A stretch of 48,759 nt of DNA from Candidatus Halocynthiibacter alkanivorans (GCF_003333265.1 NZ_QOLB01000084.1:1-48759), one strand, 5' to 3'. Positions 17,603 to 26,418 are shown, counted from the first letter of the stretch. Notes: generated by a model from the letters alone, not told the origin. Made by a program: numbers and translations.

Positions 17603-18198
17603 GTGTTCAGCACCTTTTGCACCTCTGCCCGCAACACGGGAAGCAGGTCGGTTTCAAACCAGGGGTTTTTTCTGATCCATCCGGTATTGCGCCAGGACGG
17701 ATGTGGCAAGGGAAAGACGCCGGGCAGATGTTCGCGCCAGGCCGCTGTTGTTGCGGTGACACCCGCGCGCGTCCCCAGGTGCCAGCGCTGTGCCGCGCCG
17801 CCGATGATCAGCTTCAGCGGAATATCGCCCAGATGCGCCATCACCCGCGCATGCCAGGTCCGGCCACAGACCGGCGGCGGCGGCAGATCGGCGCCCTGCT
17901 CATTATAACCGGGAAAACAAAAAGCCATCGGCACCACTGCCACCCGGTCCTGGTCGTAAAACTGCGCTTCACTCAGCCCCATCCAGTCGCGCAACCGCTG
18001 CCCGGACCGGTCGTCAAACGGGCGGCCGGAGTTGTATACCTTCATCCCCGGGGCCTGACCGGCCACCAGGATGCGTATACCCGGGCGGAACCAGACCACC
18101 GGGCGCGGCAGATGCGCGCTCGCGGTGGCTGCAAAGCGGTCCGCACAGAGTGTGCAGGCGCGGATAGCCTCAGAAGGATCGGTGGGATCAATATTCAC
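17599..18198 (-). CDS. Uracil-DNA glycosylase-family protein
   Basis: A 199-residue protein with the uracil-DNA glycosylase superfamily fold signatures: motif 1 ILVAGQAPGMKVYNSGRPFDD (about 43-63), a central hydrophobic strand LKLIIGGAAQRWHLG, and motif 2 PLPHPSWRNTGW near residue 165. An N-terminal CTLC pair resembles part of the cysteine set seen in family 4/5 enzymes, but a full four-Cys iron-sulphur set is not obvious. The HPSWRN motif differs from the HPS(P/A) of canonical enzymes and is typical of a less studied branch, so activity on uracil is an inference. It sits first in a two-gene unit with the SseB-like gene. Confidence 0.78.
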   Translation of the reverse strand: MNIDPTDPSEAIRACTLCADRFAATASAHLPRPVVWFRPGIRILVAGQAPGMKVYNSGRPFDDRSGQRLRDWMGLSEAQFYDQDRVAVVPMAFCFPGYNEQGADLPPPPVCGRTWHARVMAHLGDIPLKLIIGGAAQRWHLGTRAGVTATTAAWREHLPGVFPLPHPSWRNTGWIRKNPWFETDLLPVLRAEVQKVLNT

Positions 18199-18369
18199 TG
18201 CTCCAGATTAGAGTGTCTGTGCCGCGCTCAAAAGCCAATTCGGGCTGAAAGAGTTGCGCGGATCCCCCCTCGGTTCCGAAAACACCAAATCCGGCGGCTC
18301 CGGTGCTTGTCTGTAACCATCTCATACACTACTTGGAGGGCATAATTCAGGGACAGGAGACAGAACGCC

Positions 18370-19656
18370 ATGTATCGGGTGTGGAACTTTATCACCAATT
18401 ATTCGTTGTTGCTTATACTTGGTGCGGTAATTGCACTGGTCTGGGCCAATGTTTCGCCAGTCAGCTACGAGCACTTTATCGAGACTGTGCTGATTGAAGA
18501 CTTCTTTATCGGCGCTGCGGTCATGGGCGAAAACGGGGAAGTGACCCGGGAGCTGACGCTGCATTACCTGGTCAATGAAGTCTTGATGGCCTTCTTCTTT
18601 GCGATGGCTGGCAAAGAAGTCTGGGAAGCTGTGATCCTGAAAAATGGCTCGCTGCGCGGCAAAAAGGCGGCCACGCCTCTGGTCGCCACTGCCGGTGGTA
18701 TGATTGGCCCGGTCGCGGTCTATCTCGGGCTTGCTTATTTTCTGGGCTCCGACACCTATGACGCTGTTGCACGCGGCTGGGCGATCCCAACCGCAACCGA
18801 CATTGCGTTTTCCTATCTGGTCGGTCGTTTTGTCTTTGGTGCCGGCCACCCGGCGGTGCGCTTCCTGCTGTTGCTGGCAATTGCCGATGACGCGATCGGG
18901 CTGATCATTCTGGCGGTGTTCTACCCGGACCCTCTGGTGCCGCTGTCGCTGAGCTGGCTGGCCGTCTCCTTTGGCGCTGCCATTGCCGTGTACGTGCTGT
19001 TCAACTACCTGCCGCGCCGGCTTGATGCGGGCAATGAGCTGCGGCCGGTGTCCACCTGGGTGCGCAACAAGCTGCATTTCCTGCCCTACTTGGCAGCCGG
19101 AGCCATAAGCTGGTACGGTTTTGAACAGGCGGGCATCGCGCCCGCTCTGGGCCTGTTGCCGATCGTGCCGACCATCCCCCATGCCGACCGTGCTTTTGGC
19201 ATTTTCTCCGAAGCGGAAAAACATCTCAAAGACCTGCTCAACCGGATTGAACACCTGCTGGCACACCCGGTTGAAATCATCCTGTTCTTCTTTGGCCTGT
19301 TCAATGCCGGGGTGCAATTCTCCTCGATCGGCTCCCCGACCTGGCTGGTGCTCGGAGGATTGCTGATCGGCAAACCGCTTGGCATTCTGATCTTTGGCGC
19401 TTTTGCTGCCAATATCCTGCGGCTTGGCCTGCCCGCTGGCATGCGGACTGTGGACCTTGTGGTGATTGGCTGTGTTGCCGCGATCGGCTTTACGGTGTCC
19501 CTGTTCGTGGCCTCGGTGGCGTTTGAAAGCGGCACCATGCTGGGTGGCATAGAAGTCCAGGCAGCCGCCAAGATGGGGGCGGTGTTCTCCTTTGGTGCGG
19601 TGATCACATCGGTCATCGCCGGCAAGCTGTGCCGGGTACAGAAACAACACGTCTGA
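18370..19656 (+). CDS. nhaA: Na(+)/H(+) antiporter NhaA
   Basis: Inner-membrane electrogenic sodium/proton antiporter, about twelve membrane segments, 428 residues. Diagnostic motifs are IPTATDIAFSYLVGRF near residue 138 (discontinuous helix with Asp in ATDIA) and LLLAIADDAIGLIILAVF near residue 170, which contains the adjacent aspartates of the ion site (Asp163/Asp164 in E. coli). The start ATG 18370 follows AGGAGA about 9 bases upstream. A 171-base divergent spacer separates it from the glycosylase-family gene, and a strong terminator follows. Sodium extrusion suits a marine lifestyle, an inference from family. Confidence 0.95.
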   Translation: MYRVWNFITNYSLLLILGAVIALVWANVSPVSYEHFIETVLIEDFFIGAAVMGENGEVTRELTLHYLVNEVLMAFFFAMAGKEVWEAVILKNGSLRGKKAATPLVATAGGMIGPVAVYLGLAYFLGSDTYDAVARGWAIPTATDIAFSYLVGRFVFGAGHPAVRFLLLLAIADDAIGLIILAVFYPDPLVPLSLSWLAVSFGAAIAVYVLFNYLPRRLDAGNELRPVSTWVRNKLHFLPYLAAGAISWYGFEQAGIAPALGLLPIVPTIPHADRAFGIFSEAEKHLKDLLNRIEHLLAHPVEIILFFFGLFNAGVQFSSIGSPTWLVLGGLLIGKPLGILIFGAFAANILRLGLPAGMRTVDLVVIGCVAAIGFTVSLFVASVAFESGTMLGGIEVQAAAKMGAVFSFGAVITSVIAGKLCRVQKQHV

Positions 19657-19668
19657 GCACGACGGTAA

Positions 19669-19714
19669 ACCGGCGGCTGTTTCCCGACCCGGAGGCGGCC
19701 GCCGGTCTTTTTTT
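19669..19714 (+). terminator. Rho-independent terminator of nhaA
   Basis: ACCGGCGGC (19669-19677) pairs with GCCGCCGGT (19698-19706), a 9-bp stem with a 20-base loop, followed by C and seven T residues (19708-19714). It lies 12 bases after the nhaA stop. Confidence 0.8.
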
Positions 19715-19861
19715 GCCCTGCATCAGCAAATGTTGTGGTATTTTCCGCCCGGGGCAGAGATTGCCCAGCCTTATTGTGGCCAGAATAAACCTTTAGGGCT
19801 ATTGTTAATCAAAGTCTGTTAAGGACTTCACAGGCGAAATCTGCAGAGCCGGGGCGCGCGC

Positions 19862-20521
19862 ATGCTCAAATTTGACAATGTCAGCAAGTCCTTCTGGACG
19901 GGCAAACAGAGAAAGGTGATCCTTGATCGGGCCAGCTTTTCGATTGAGATTGGAAATTCGTTGGGTATTCTGGCCCGCAACGGCACCGGCAAAACCACCA
20001 TTATTAACATGATGGCGGGACTGGAAAAACCGGACGAAGGCCACATCCGGCGCGACTGCCGCATCTCTTTTCCGCTCGGGTTTATGGGCGGGCTGAACAA
20101 CAAACATACGGCGCGGGAAAACGTGCGTTTTATCGCTCAGCTCTACGGGCTTGATCCGGATTATGTCGAGGCGTTCTGCCGTTGGCTGGTGGGGATCGAA
20201 GAATATTTTGACATGCCGGTCGGCACCTATTCCGGCGGAATGAAGGCCCGGCTGAACTTTGCCCTGTTGCTGGCGCTTGATTTCGATATGTACCTGATTG
20301 ACGAGGGCATGCCCTCAACCGCAGATGTTGAGTTCAACAAAAAGGCCGGCGACATTATGCGGGAACGGCTGGAATCCACCACCCTTGTTGTGGTCTCCCA
20401 TCAGGCCAAAACGCTGGAAAAATTCTGCCGCTCCGCTGCGGTGCTGCTCGACGGCCAACTGTATATGTTTGACACTCTTGAGGAAGCAAAGGCGTTCTAT
20501 GACTACGAAGCCCAAAGCTAA
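19862..20521 (+). CDS. kpsT: Capsule/surface polysaccharide export ABC ATPase, KpsT-like
   Basis: A 219-residue ATP-binding subunit of the ABC-2-type polysaccharide exporter, expected on the inner face of the cytoplasmic membrane. Walker A is ARNGTGKTT (residues about 39-47), the signature is TYSGGMKARL near residue 122, Walker B is MYLIDEGM near residue 143, and the H-loop is VVVSHQA. The short length and signature YSGGM are KpsT/Wzt-branch traits without a C-terminal sugar-binding domain. The usual partner KpsM permease is not in the window. The next gene overlaps its end by 23 bases. Confidence 0.85.
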   Translation: MLKFDNVSKSFWTGKQRKVILDRASFSIEIGNSLGILARNGTGKTTIINMMAGLEKPDEGHIRRDCRISFPLGFMGGLNNKHTARENVRFIAQLYGLDPDYVEAFCRWLVGIEEYFDMPVGTYSGGMKARLNFALLLALDFDMYLIDEGMPSTADVEFNKKAGDIMRERLESTTLVVVSHQAKTLEKFCRSAAVLLDGQLYMFDTLEEAKAFYDYEAQS

Positions 20522-22250
20522 ACGGTTCCGCATCCGCAGAAGCAGCCCTCTGACCACGGCGGCTTCCACCGCAGCTGCACCCGACAGGATTGCAACGCCG
20601 GGTAATACACCGGATGCCCCCTCTGGCGCGGCCCGGCCGCAGGTCCCCGAGGGTCTGTTTGACAATGATGACGGCGCCGACGGCTTTGGCGACGCGGCGT
20701 TCCCCGGCTCGGCCGCGGCAGAGCGCAAAGCGGCTGCCCCTGCCCCTGACCAAGCCACCGAGCAGGCCACCGAGCAGGCGGCTGAAACTGTCGCCACAGG
20801 CGAGGTCACCCCCGGTGACGAATCCACCATTGACCGCGATATCGCCGCCATCCGCAAAGAAGGTCTGACCGGGCGCCAGCTGCGCATGGCGCGCCGCGTG
20901 GCACAAAAATACAACCTTGCGGCAACGTCGGATTTTGACGCAATCCGCCTGCTGCGGGCCAAAGGCATTGATCCGTTTCAGCGTGCGATGATGCTGGATC
21001 TGGTTGTGCCTGAAAAGACGGCGGAAAAACCGGTTCAGCTGCCGCAAACCTATACGCGGCCACAGCTGCCCGTCGCCGATGCACGTCAGGTTCAGAAAGA
21101 ATCCCGCGCCGAAGCCGTGGCAAAAATTCAGGCAGACATTGCCCGCCGCCGCCGCCGCAAATCGGTCTTTCTGCTGCTGCGGCTGCTGTTTTTTGTCGGC
21201 CTGCCGACACTGCTGAGCGGCATCTACTATTACGCGATTGCGACACCGTTCTACACCACAAAATCCGAATTTGTGATCAACAAAGCCGAAGGCGCCGGTT
21301 CCAGCGCGCTGGGCGGGTTGTTCTCCGGCACCGGCTTTGCCAATTCTCAGGATTCGATCACCGTGCAAAGCTACCTTCAGTCCCGCGAAGCGATGCTGCG
21401 CCTTAATGACGATATTGGCTTTAAGGCCCATTTCAGTCAAAGCCGGATTGACGCGCTGCAGCGCCTGCCGGAAGATGCCAGCAATGAAGCTGCGTACAAA
21501 CTGTTCTCCAAGAACATCTCCATCGGCTATGATCCCACCGAGGGCATTATTAAAATGGAAGTGACCGCCGCAGACCCTGCTGTCTCGGCGCAGTTTTCCC
21601 GCGCCCTGATTAAATATGCCGAGGAGCGGGTCGATACGCTGACAACCCGGTCACGCGACGATCAGATGCTTGGGGCCGAGGACAGTTTTGACACGGCAGA
21701 GGCCAAAATGATTGCCGCGCAGAGAAAAGTGCTTCAACTGCAGGAACAACTTGGCGTGCTGGATCCGGTCTCGGAATCTGCCGCCGTCATGACGCAGATT
21801 TCCACCTTCGAAATCCAGTTGCAGCAAAAGAAGCTGACGCTCGATCAGTTGTTGGACAATGCACGGCCCAATCAGGCCCGTGTTGAAGGGGCGCGCGGCG
21901 ATATCCGCCGTCTTCAGGCGGTGGTCGCCAATCTGCGGGCACAGCTGACGGTGGGCGGTGGCACGACCAACTCGCTGGCTTCGATCGGCTCCGAACTGCG
22001 CATGGCCGAACTGGACCTGCAAACGCGTCAGGCGCTGATGCAGCAGGCGCTACAACAGCTCGAATCCGCCCGTATTGAGGCCAACCGCCAGACCCGTTTC
22101 CTCGCCGTCGGCGTAAGCCCGATCGCGCCTGATGAAGCCACCTCGCCGCGGAAGTTTGAAAACACCCTGCTGGCGTTTCTGATCTTCTCCGGCATCTATC
22201 TCATGGCGTCTCTTACCGCCTCAGTCCTACGTGAACAGGTATCTGCATAA
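20499..22250 (+). CDS. kpsE: Capsule export inner-membrane protein, KpsE-like (polysaccharide co-polymerase)
   Basis: A 583-residue protein. The N-terminal 210 residues are cytoplasmic, low in order and rich in Ala, Pro and Glu (EQATEQAAETVATGEV), then a basic stretch ARRRRRKS precedes membrane segment 1 (about 225-250, VFLLLRLLFFVGLPTLLSGIYYY). A periplasmic coiled-coil region follows (about 385-525, KMIAAQRKVLQLQEQLGVL), and a second membrane segment lies near the end (TLLAFLIFSGIYLMASL). This is the PCP-3/KpsE layout, linking the exporter to the outer-membrane channel. The start ATG 20499 lies within the kpsT end; the earlier open frame is inside kpsT. The extended cytoplasmic head is longer than in E. 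coli KpsE. Confidence 0.82.
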   Translation: MTTKPKAKRFRIRRSSPLTTAASTAAAPDRIATPGNTPDAPSGAARPQVPEGLFDNDDGADGFGDAAFPGSAAAERKAAAPAPDQATEQATEQAAETVATGEVTPGDESTIDRDIAAIRKEGLTGRQLRMARRVAQKYNLAATSDFDAIRLLRAKGIDPFQRAMMLDLVVPEKTAEKPVQLPQTYTRPQLPVADARQVQKESRAEAVAKIQADIARRRRRKSVFLLLRLLFFVGLPTLLSGIYYYAIATPFYTTKSEFVINKAEGAGSSALGGLFSGTGFANSQDSITVQSYLQSREAMLRLNDDIGFKAHFSQSRIDALQRLPEDASNEAAYKLFSKNISIGYDPTEGIIKMEVTAADPAVSAQFSRALIKYAEERVDTLTTRSRDDQMLGAEDSFDTAEAKMIAAQRKVLQLQEQLGVLDPVSESAAVMTQISTFEIQLQQKKLTLDQLLDNARPNQARVEGARGDIRRLQAVVANLRAQLTVGGGTTNSLASIGSELRMAELDLQTRQALMQQALQQLESARIEANRQTRFLAVGVSPIAPDEATSPRKFENTLLAFLIFSGIYLMASLTASVLREQVSA

Positions 22251-23083
22251 TGAAAAATGTACCCATCCGCTCCCTCATGGTCGGCAACGACCAGCCCCTC
22301 ACCGTCATCGCGGGCCCCTGTCAGCTTGAAAGCCTCGACCATGCAATGATGATCGCCGGCCAGATGAAAGAGGCCTGCGATGCAGCAGGCGCGCAATATG
22401 TGTTCAAAGGCTCCTTTGACAAGGGCAACCGCACCTCCCTGTCCGGCGAACGCGGGCTGGGCATCGAGGAAGGCCTTGCGGTGATGGAAGCGGTGCGCGA
22501 CGCGCTTGATGTGCCGACGCTGACCGACATTCACACGCCCGAGCAATGTGCTATCGCGGCGAAATCGGTGGATGTGATCCAGATTCCCGCATTTCTGTGC
22601 CGTCAGACCGACCTGTTGCTGGCGGCCGGCAATTCCGGCGCGGTGGTGAATATCAAAAAGGGCCAGTTTCTGGCGCCCTGGGATATGATCAATGTGGTCA
22701 AAAAAGTCGAAAGTACCGGCAATGACAAAATCCTTCTGACAGAACGTGGTGTCTCCTTCGGCTATAATGCGCTTGTCGCCGACATGCGCTCGTTGCCGGA
22801 AATGGTCAAAACCGGATATCCGGTGGTGATGGATGCCACCCATGCGGTGGCCCAGCCCGGCGGCCTTGGCGGCTCTTCCGGCGGTCAGCGGGAATTTGCC
22901 CCGGTTCTGGCACGGGCGGCGGTGTCGCTTGGCATTGGCGCGGTGTTCATCGAGACCCACGAAGACCCCGACAATGCGCCCTCTGACGGCCCCAACATGA
23001 TCCACCTCGATCAGATGCCGGCGCTGATCAAAACTCTGATGGCATTTGATACCCTGGCCAAAGCCGACCCGATCAGATTGTAA
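22250..23083 (+). CDS. kdsA: 3-deoxy-8-phosphooctulonate synthase (Kdo-8-P synthase)
   Basis: Condenses phosphoenolpyruvate with arabinose 5-phosphate to Kdo 8-phosphate, for lipid A core and for the poly-Kdo linker of KpsT-exported capsules. The 277-residue protein has VIAGPCQLES at residues 19-28; Cys24 sits at the position of the metal-binding Cys of the metal-dependent class, where metal-independent enzymes have Asn. Other landmarks are YVFKGSFDKGNRTS and DATHAVAQPGG. The ATG overlaps the kpsE stop (TAATG), so it belongs to the same transcript as the export genes, supporting a Kdo-linked surface polysaccharide. Confidence 0.94.
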   Translation: MKNVPIRSLMVGNDQPLTVIAGPCQLESLDHAMMIAGQMKEACDAAGAQYVFKGSFDKGNRTSLSGERGLGIEEGLAVMEAVRDALDVPTLTDIHTPEQCAIAAKSVDVIQIPAFLCRQTDLLLAAGNSGAVVNIKKGQFLAPWDMINVVKKVESTGNDKILLTERGVSFGYNALVADMRSLPEMVKTGYPVVMDATHAVAQPGGLGGSSGGQREFAPVLARAAVSLGIGAVFIETHEDPDNAPSDGPNMIHLDQMPALIKTLMAFDTLAKADPIRL

Positions 23084-23108
23084 ATTTTACAGAAAAACGG
23101 ATTTTGTC

Positions 23109-24611
23109 ATGACAGCCCCCAAACCCCTGCCCGCGGTTACGCCCAACACCTGGACCTTCCTGCGCGACCCGATGATTGCTCCGACCGGGTTTCGTGAATA
23201 TGACGCGCGCTGGAAATACCCGGATGAGATTAACCTGCCGGGCATGACCGCGCTGGGGCTTGGCATTGGCAGTCAGATGCATGCGCGCGGTGTTGAGCCT
23301 GTAATCGTGGTGGCCAATGATTACCGCGACTATTCGCTGTCGATCAAAAACGCCCTGATTATCGGGCTGATCCAGGCCGGCATTCACGTGCGTGACATCG
23401 GCAATGCGGTGTCGCCCATGGCCTATTTCAGCCAGTTCCATCTGGATGCGCCCGCGGTGGCCATGGTCACCGCTTCGCACAATCCCAACGGCTGGACCGG
23501 GGTGAAAATGGGCTTTCAGCGCCCGCTGACCCACGGGCCTGAGGAAATGTCTGAGCTGCGCGACATGGTGCTGAATGGCGACACTCAGGAACGCCCGGGT
23601 GGCCGCTATGAGCGCGTCGACGGCATCAGAGAAGCCTATCTCGACGATCTGGTCGGTGACTTCCGAATGAGCCGCAAACTCAAGGTCGTCTGTGCCACTG
23701 GCAATGGCACCGCGGCGGCCTTTGCGCCGGAATTGTTTGAACGGATTGGCGTAGAAGTGGTGCCCAGCCACAACCGGCTGGATTACACCTTCCCCCATTA
23801 CAATCCAAACCCCGAAGCGATGGAAATGCTGCATGATATGTCAGCCTCTGTGCTGGCATCGGGCGCGGATTTCGCCCTTGGTTTTGACGGCGACGGCGAC
23901 CGCTGCGGTGTGGTGGACGATGAGGGCGAAGAAATCTTTGCCGACAAAGTCGGTGTCATCATGGCACGCGATCTGGCCAGGATTTACCCCGGCTCCACCA
24001 TTGTTGCCGACGTAAAATCCACCGGGCTGTTTGCGTCCGATCCGGAGTTGAAAAAATACGGCATCAAGGCGGATTACTGGAAAACCGGCCACAGCTATAT
24101 GAAACGCCGGGTGCACGAACTGGGCGCGCTGGCGGGCTTTGAAAAGTCCGGTCACTATTTCCTCGCCGGTGAAATTGGTCGTGGTTATGACTGTGCCATG
24201 CGGGTGGCGGTCGAGATTTGCAAGCTGATGGACCGCAATCCGGACATGAAAATGTCCGATCTGCGCAAAGCGCTGCCGCGTACCTGGTCGATGCCGACCC
24301 TGTCACCCTGGTGCGCCGATACTGATAAATATCAAGTACTTGAGCGCATTGTCGCCAGGCTGGTCGCGCGCTATGAGGCCGGAGGAACGCTTGGCGGACG
24401 CAAAATCGCCGACGTGGTCACAGTGAACGGTGCCCGGGTGATTCTGGACAATGGCGGCTGGGGCCTGGTGCGCGCTTCCTCCAACACACCCAATCTGGTG
24501 GTGGTTTGCGAAAGCCCTGAATCCGAGGCTGAACTGCGCGCAATCTTTGCCGATCTGGACGCGGAGATCCGCACAGAACCGCTGGTCGGCGACTACGATC
24601 AAAGTTTCTGA
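23109..24611 (+). CDS. Phosphomannomutase/phosphoglucomutase family protein
   Basis: A 500-residue alpha-D-phosphohexomutase that interconverts 6-phospho and 1-phospho sugars, feeding nucleotide-sugar synthesis. The phosphoserine loop is TASHNPNGWTG with Ser123, the metal loop is DGDGDRCGVVD near residue 260, the sugar-binding loop is FEKSGHYFLAGE near residue 345, and the C-terminal phosphate-binding segment is RASSNTPNLVVVCES. Start ATG 23109 gives the usual family N-terminus; the frame is open upstream into kdsA but without family resemblance. It lies 25 bases after kdsA and probably supplies sugar phosphates for the same polysaccharide. Mannose versus glucose preference cannot be read from the sequence. 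Confidence 0.9.
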   Translation: MTAPKPLPAVTPNTWTFLRDPMIAPTGFREYDARWKYPDEINLPGMTALGLGIGSQMHARGVEPVIVVANDYRDYSLSIKNALIIGLIQAGIHVRDIGNAVSPMAYFSQFHLDAPAVAMVTASHNPNGWTGVKMGFQRPLTHGPEEMSELRDMVLNGDTQERPGGRYERVDGIREAYLDDLVGDFRMSRKLKVVCATGNGTAAAFAPELFERIGVEVVPSHNRLDYTFPHYNPNPEAMEMLHDMSASVLASGADFALGFDGDGDRCGVVDDEGEEIFADKVGVIMARDLARIYPGSTIVADVKSTGLFASDPELKKYGIKADYWKTGHSYMKRRVHELGALAGFEKSGHYFLAGEIGRGYDCAMRVAVEICKLMDRNPDMKMSDLRKALPRTWSMPTLSPWCADTDKYQVLERIVARLVARYEAGGTLGGRKIADVVTVNGARVILDNGGWGLVRASSNTPNLVVVCESPESEAELRAIFADLDAEIRTEPLVGDYDQSF

Positions 24612-24628
24612 GCGCTAAATCAGGCTCT

Positions 24629-24683
24629 CCACCGGGCGGGAAATCCCGGTGGGAAAAAAATCGGGTCCCGGTGACGTTTTTTT
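24629..24683 (+). terminator. Hairpin and downstream T-tract after the mutase gene
   Basis: CCACCGGG (24629-24636) pairs perfectly with CCCGGTGG (24645-24652) around an 8-base loop, 17 bases after the stop codon. It is followed by an A-run and, 25 bases further, a run of seven T (24677-24683). The T-run could also pair with the A-run to form a second structure. Termination here would separate the polysaccharide operon from the tRNA gene. Confidence 0.5.
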
Positions 24684-24695
24684 GTATTTTGTCTC

Positions 24696-24724
24696 TTGCG
24701 GACCCCGGCCACACATCGTAATTA
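24696..24724 (+). promoter_or_regulatory. Predicted promoter of tRNA-Gln
   Basis: TTGCGG (24696-24701) and TAATTA (24719-24724) are spaced by exactly 17 bases, a good sigma-70 geometry. A start near 24731 would leave about a 6-base leader before the tRNA. Confidence 0.5.
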
Positions 24725-24736
24725 CCGCCACAGAGT

Positions 24737-24811
24737 TGGGGTGTAGCCAAGTGGTAAGGCAACGCTTTTTGGTAGCGTGTACCGTAGGTTCGAATCCTAC
24801 CACCCCAGCCA
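24737..24811 (+). tRNA. tRNA-Gln (anticodon UUG), CCA encoded
   Basis: A complete cloverleaf can be drawn: acceptor arms TGGGGTG (24737-24743) and CACCCCA (24801-24807), discriminator G24808 and encoded CCA 24809-24811. The anticodon stem ACGCT/AGCGT encloses loop TTTTGGT, giving anticodon UUG, which reads CAA and CAG glutamine codons. The T-arm carries GGTTCGAATCC. In alphaproteobacteria without glutaminyl-tRNA synthetase, this tRNA is first charged with Glu by a GltX and then amidated by GatCAB. The unusual DNA beginning immediately downstream suggests that its 3' end has served as an integration site. Confidence 0.97.
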
Positions 24812-25281
24812 TTTTCCTCCGGTACAATCAAATACTGACCCTGACGGGCACCACAGCCGCAGTGCGTTCATCGGCTGCCCCGTTTTCTGCCCCGGCGTCT
24901 TCACCCCCCATACTCCCGTATTAGACCGTAGCGCAGCTCTGGGCATCCTCTGGGTTATGATCTCTTCTTGGATGGGCTCAGGTCAAGGACGGATGCCGAA
25001 GGTACCGGGAAGGGGTGCTGCTCAATAGGTATAAGTCGTGGGAGAGGGGACAGAAGACAAGAGACCTCCAAGACCTCCCGTTACTCGGTGTCCCCCCTTC
25101 CTCTCCCCAGACCCTTAGTCAGTTAGTCCAGTCCCCCTTCGCCCTCAAAGAACCTGTCTCTGCGATGGAGATAGCCTTTGGTCTTGTCTGGCAACTGTCT
25201 GATACTTAGGTAGGAATCATAGTTGGTAGGTTTTTATTGGAAATCATAAATTCTATAATTTTTGAAAGGGGCCATATTGCT
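24812..25281. other. Non-coding, atypical DNA downstream of tRNA-Gln
   Basis: Roughly 470 bases without a supportable gene. Base composition is lower in GC than the flanks, especially 25200-25280, and short open frames here have no family resemblance. No integrase gene and no second copy of the tRNA 3' end was seen, so an integrated element here would be a decayed one. Confidence 0.6.
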
Positions 25282-25596
25282 ATGCCTTTGGACCAAGAAC
25301 AAATTCAATCTCTGCGAGATAAGGTGGCGGCTTAAGAAGGGGGCGAACCAATCACGATGAAGAGCCATTGGGGTATTGATTGGGAAACCATACCAACTAA
25401 GAAAAGGTATGGGACACTTGTCAGAGAAGCCGTGGAGGGCGGATTGGTGCCCGAATTGGTGCTACACAGAACTGCAACTCACTCGCTCGGGGAAAAAGAG
25501 AAGGCAATTCGTTGGCGTACCGTCGGACGCAACGTTGATCGACCAACGGCACTCCCGTCCGATAGACGTTCATCCGCATCGACAACCCGACGTTGA
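25282..25596 (+). pseudogene. Unrecognised ORF interrupted by an in-frame TAA
   Basis: ATG 25282 opens MPLDQEQIQSLRDKVAA and hits TAA at 25333-25335. The same frame continues EGGEPIT and then from ATG 25357 runs 79 codons beginning MKSHWGIDWETIPTKKRYG to a stop at 25594-25596. The two parts share one frame and compatible composition, so this may be one gene broken by a nonsense mutation, or two small ORFs. I do not recognise the product. From 25597 to 25869 several overlapping frames on both strands look equally unconvincing, and I call nothing there. Confidence 0.35.
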
Positions 25597-25869
25597 CACA
25601 ACAGTCTACCACGGGCCCGGGTCTCGCAGCGAAAGTCCGGTTCGAACCGATAATACAGCGTGCTGCACCAGACACATTTCGACGAGAAGGGCGGAGAGCG
25701 GTCCTTCGCTGTGTGCCGCACCAATGCCTGCTGCGCGGACTTTTCAGACCTTTGGCCAAGAAGTTTCAACCGACCCAAAACCGAATGATGCATTGCTTTC
25801 TCTATGTGATCCTGCCCAAGTCTGTGGGAAGCTAGATCGATACATTTGGGCCATGGGAGAAACCTCATA

Positions 25870-26418
25870 GTGACGCCATTCATTCTTGACGAGTTGGTTG
25901 AACGCGCACGCGTCGCGGCGGCCTCCGAAAACCCTAAATCGGCCCTCTGCGCGCTTTTGCAGGAGAGTCTGGCGAATTCAGACGCCATGGCGGATGCAAT
26001 CGCGGCCATGGACGACGATGAGGTCATGATGTTAGAGGACGAGACCTGTTCGATCTGGACCTGCCGTTTTGACACCGAGGTGGTATTTCCGCCGCATGAG
26101 CATTGCATGCCCGTGCATATTGCCGTCTATCGCGGCGCCGAAGTCGAGGTTCTCTATCACCGTGACCCGGATCGGCTCCGCCACGTCAAGAACTGTGTGG
26201 TTGCTGCAGGCGAAGTTGTCAGCCTCGGTCCCGATCCGATCCATGCAGTGACGGCAGAAGGCGAGGAGCAGAGCCACGCCATCCACATCTACGAAGGCCC
26301 GCTGGCCAAGGTGAAGCGTTCGCTGTTCGACTGGGCCAGCGGCGGACAGATCGAGTTCACTATGGAAAACTTCCACGCGAATATGAGAAAAAAATCGGAA
26401 ACGGAAGAATTCCGATGA
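25870..26418 (+). CDS. Cysteine dioxygenase-type cupin (thiol dioxygenase-like)
   Basis: A 182-residue double-stranded beta-helix protein resembling the cysteine/3-mercaptopropionate dioxygenase family, which oxidises small thiols with non-haem iron and O2. The likely iron ligands are His76 and His78 (VVFPPHEHCMPVHIAVYRG) and His125 (PDPIHAVTAE), matching the three-His layout of that family. N-terminal 55 residues are helical. Start GTG 25870 is chosen because GGGAGA sits about 9 bases upstream; the TTG at 25846 lies before that site. The substrate is unknown. It is an intact gene in an otherwise broken region, in single-gene context. Confidence 0.72.
   Translation: MTPFILDELVERARVAAASENPKSALCALLQESLANSDAMADAIAAMDDDEVMMLEDETCSIWTCRFDTEVVFPPHEHCMPVHIAVYRGAEVEVLYHRDPDRLRHVKNCVVAAGEVVSLGPDPIHAVTAEGEEQSHAIHIYEGPLAKVKRSLFDWASGGQIEFTMENFHANMRKKSETEEFR

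Noticed and set aside
18199-18369. Sodium or lithium riboswitch upstream of nhaA
   Set aside because: I could not match the region to the conserved elements of nhaA-linked RNA motifs; a covariance-model search would decide.
18322-19650. 442-codon minus-strand ORF opposite nhaA
   Set aside because: Rich in Gln, His and Arg with no pattern; the plus strand encodes an unmistakable NhaA with its ion-site aspartates.
24737-25869. Intact integrated element with attachment repeats
   Set aside because: No integrase gene is near and no second copy of the tRNA 3' end was spotted by eye.
25376-25870. 164-codon ORF before the cupin gene
   Set aside because: No family resemblance, no ribosome site, atypical Cys/Trp/Arg composition, and it overlaps several equally unconvincing frames on both strands.
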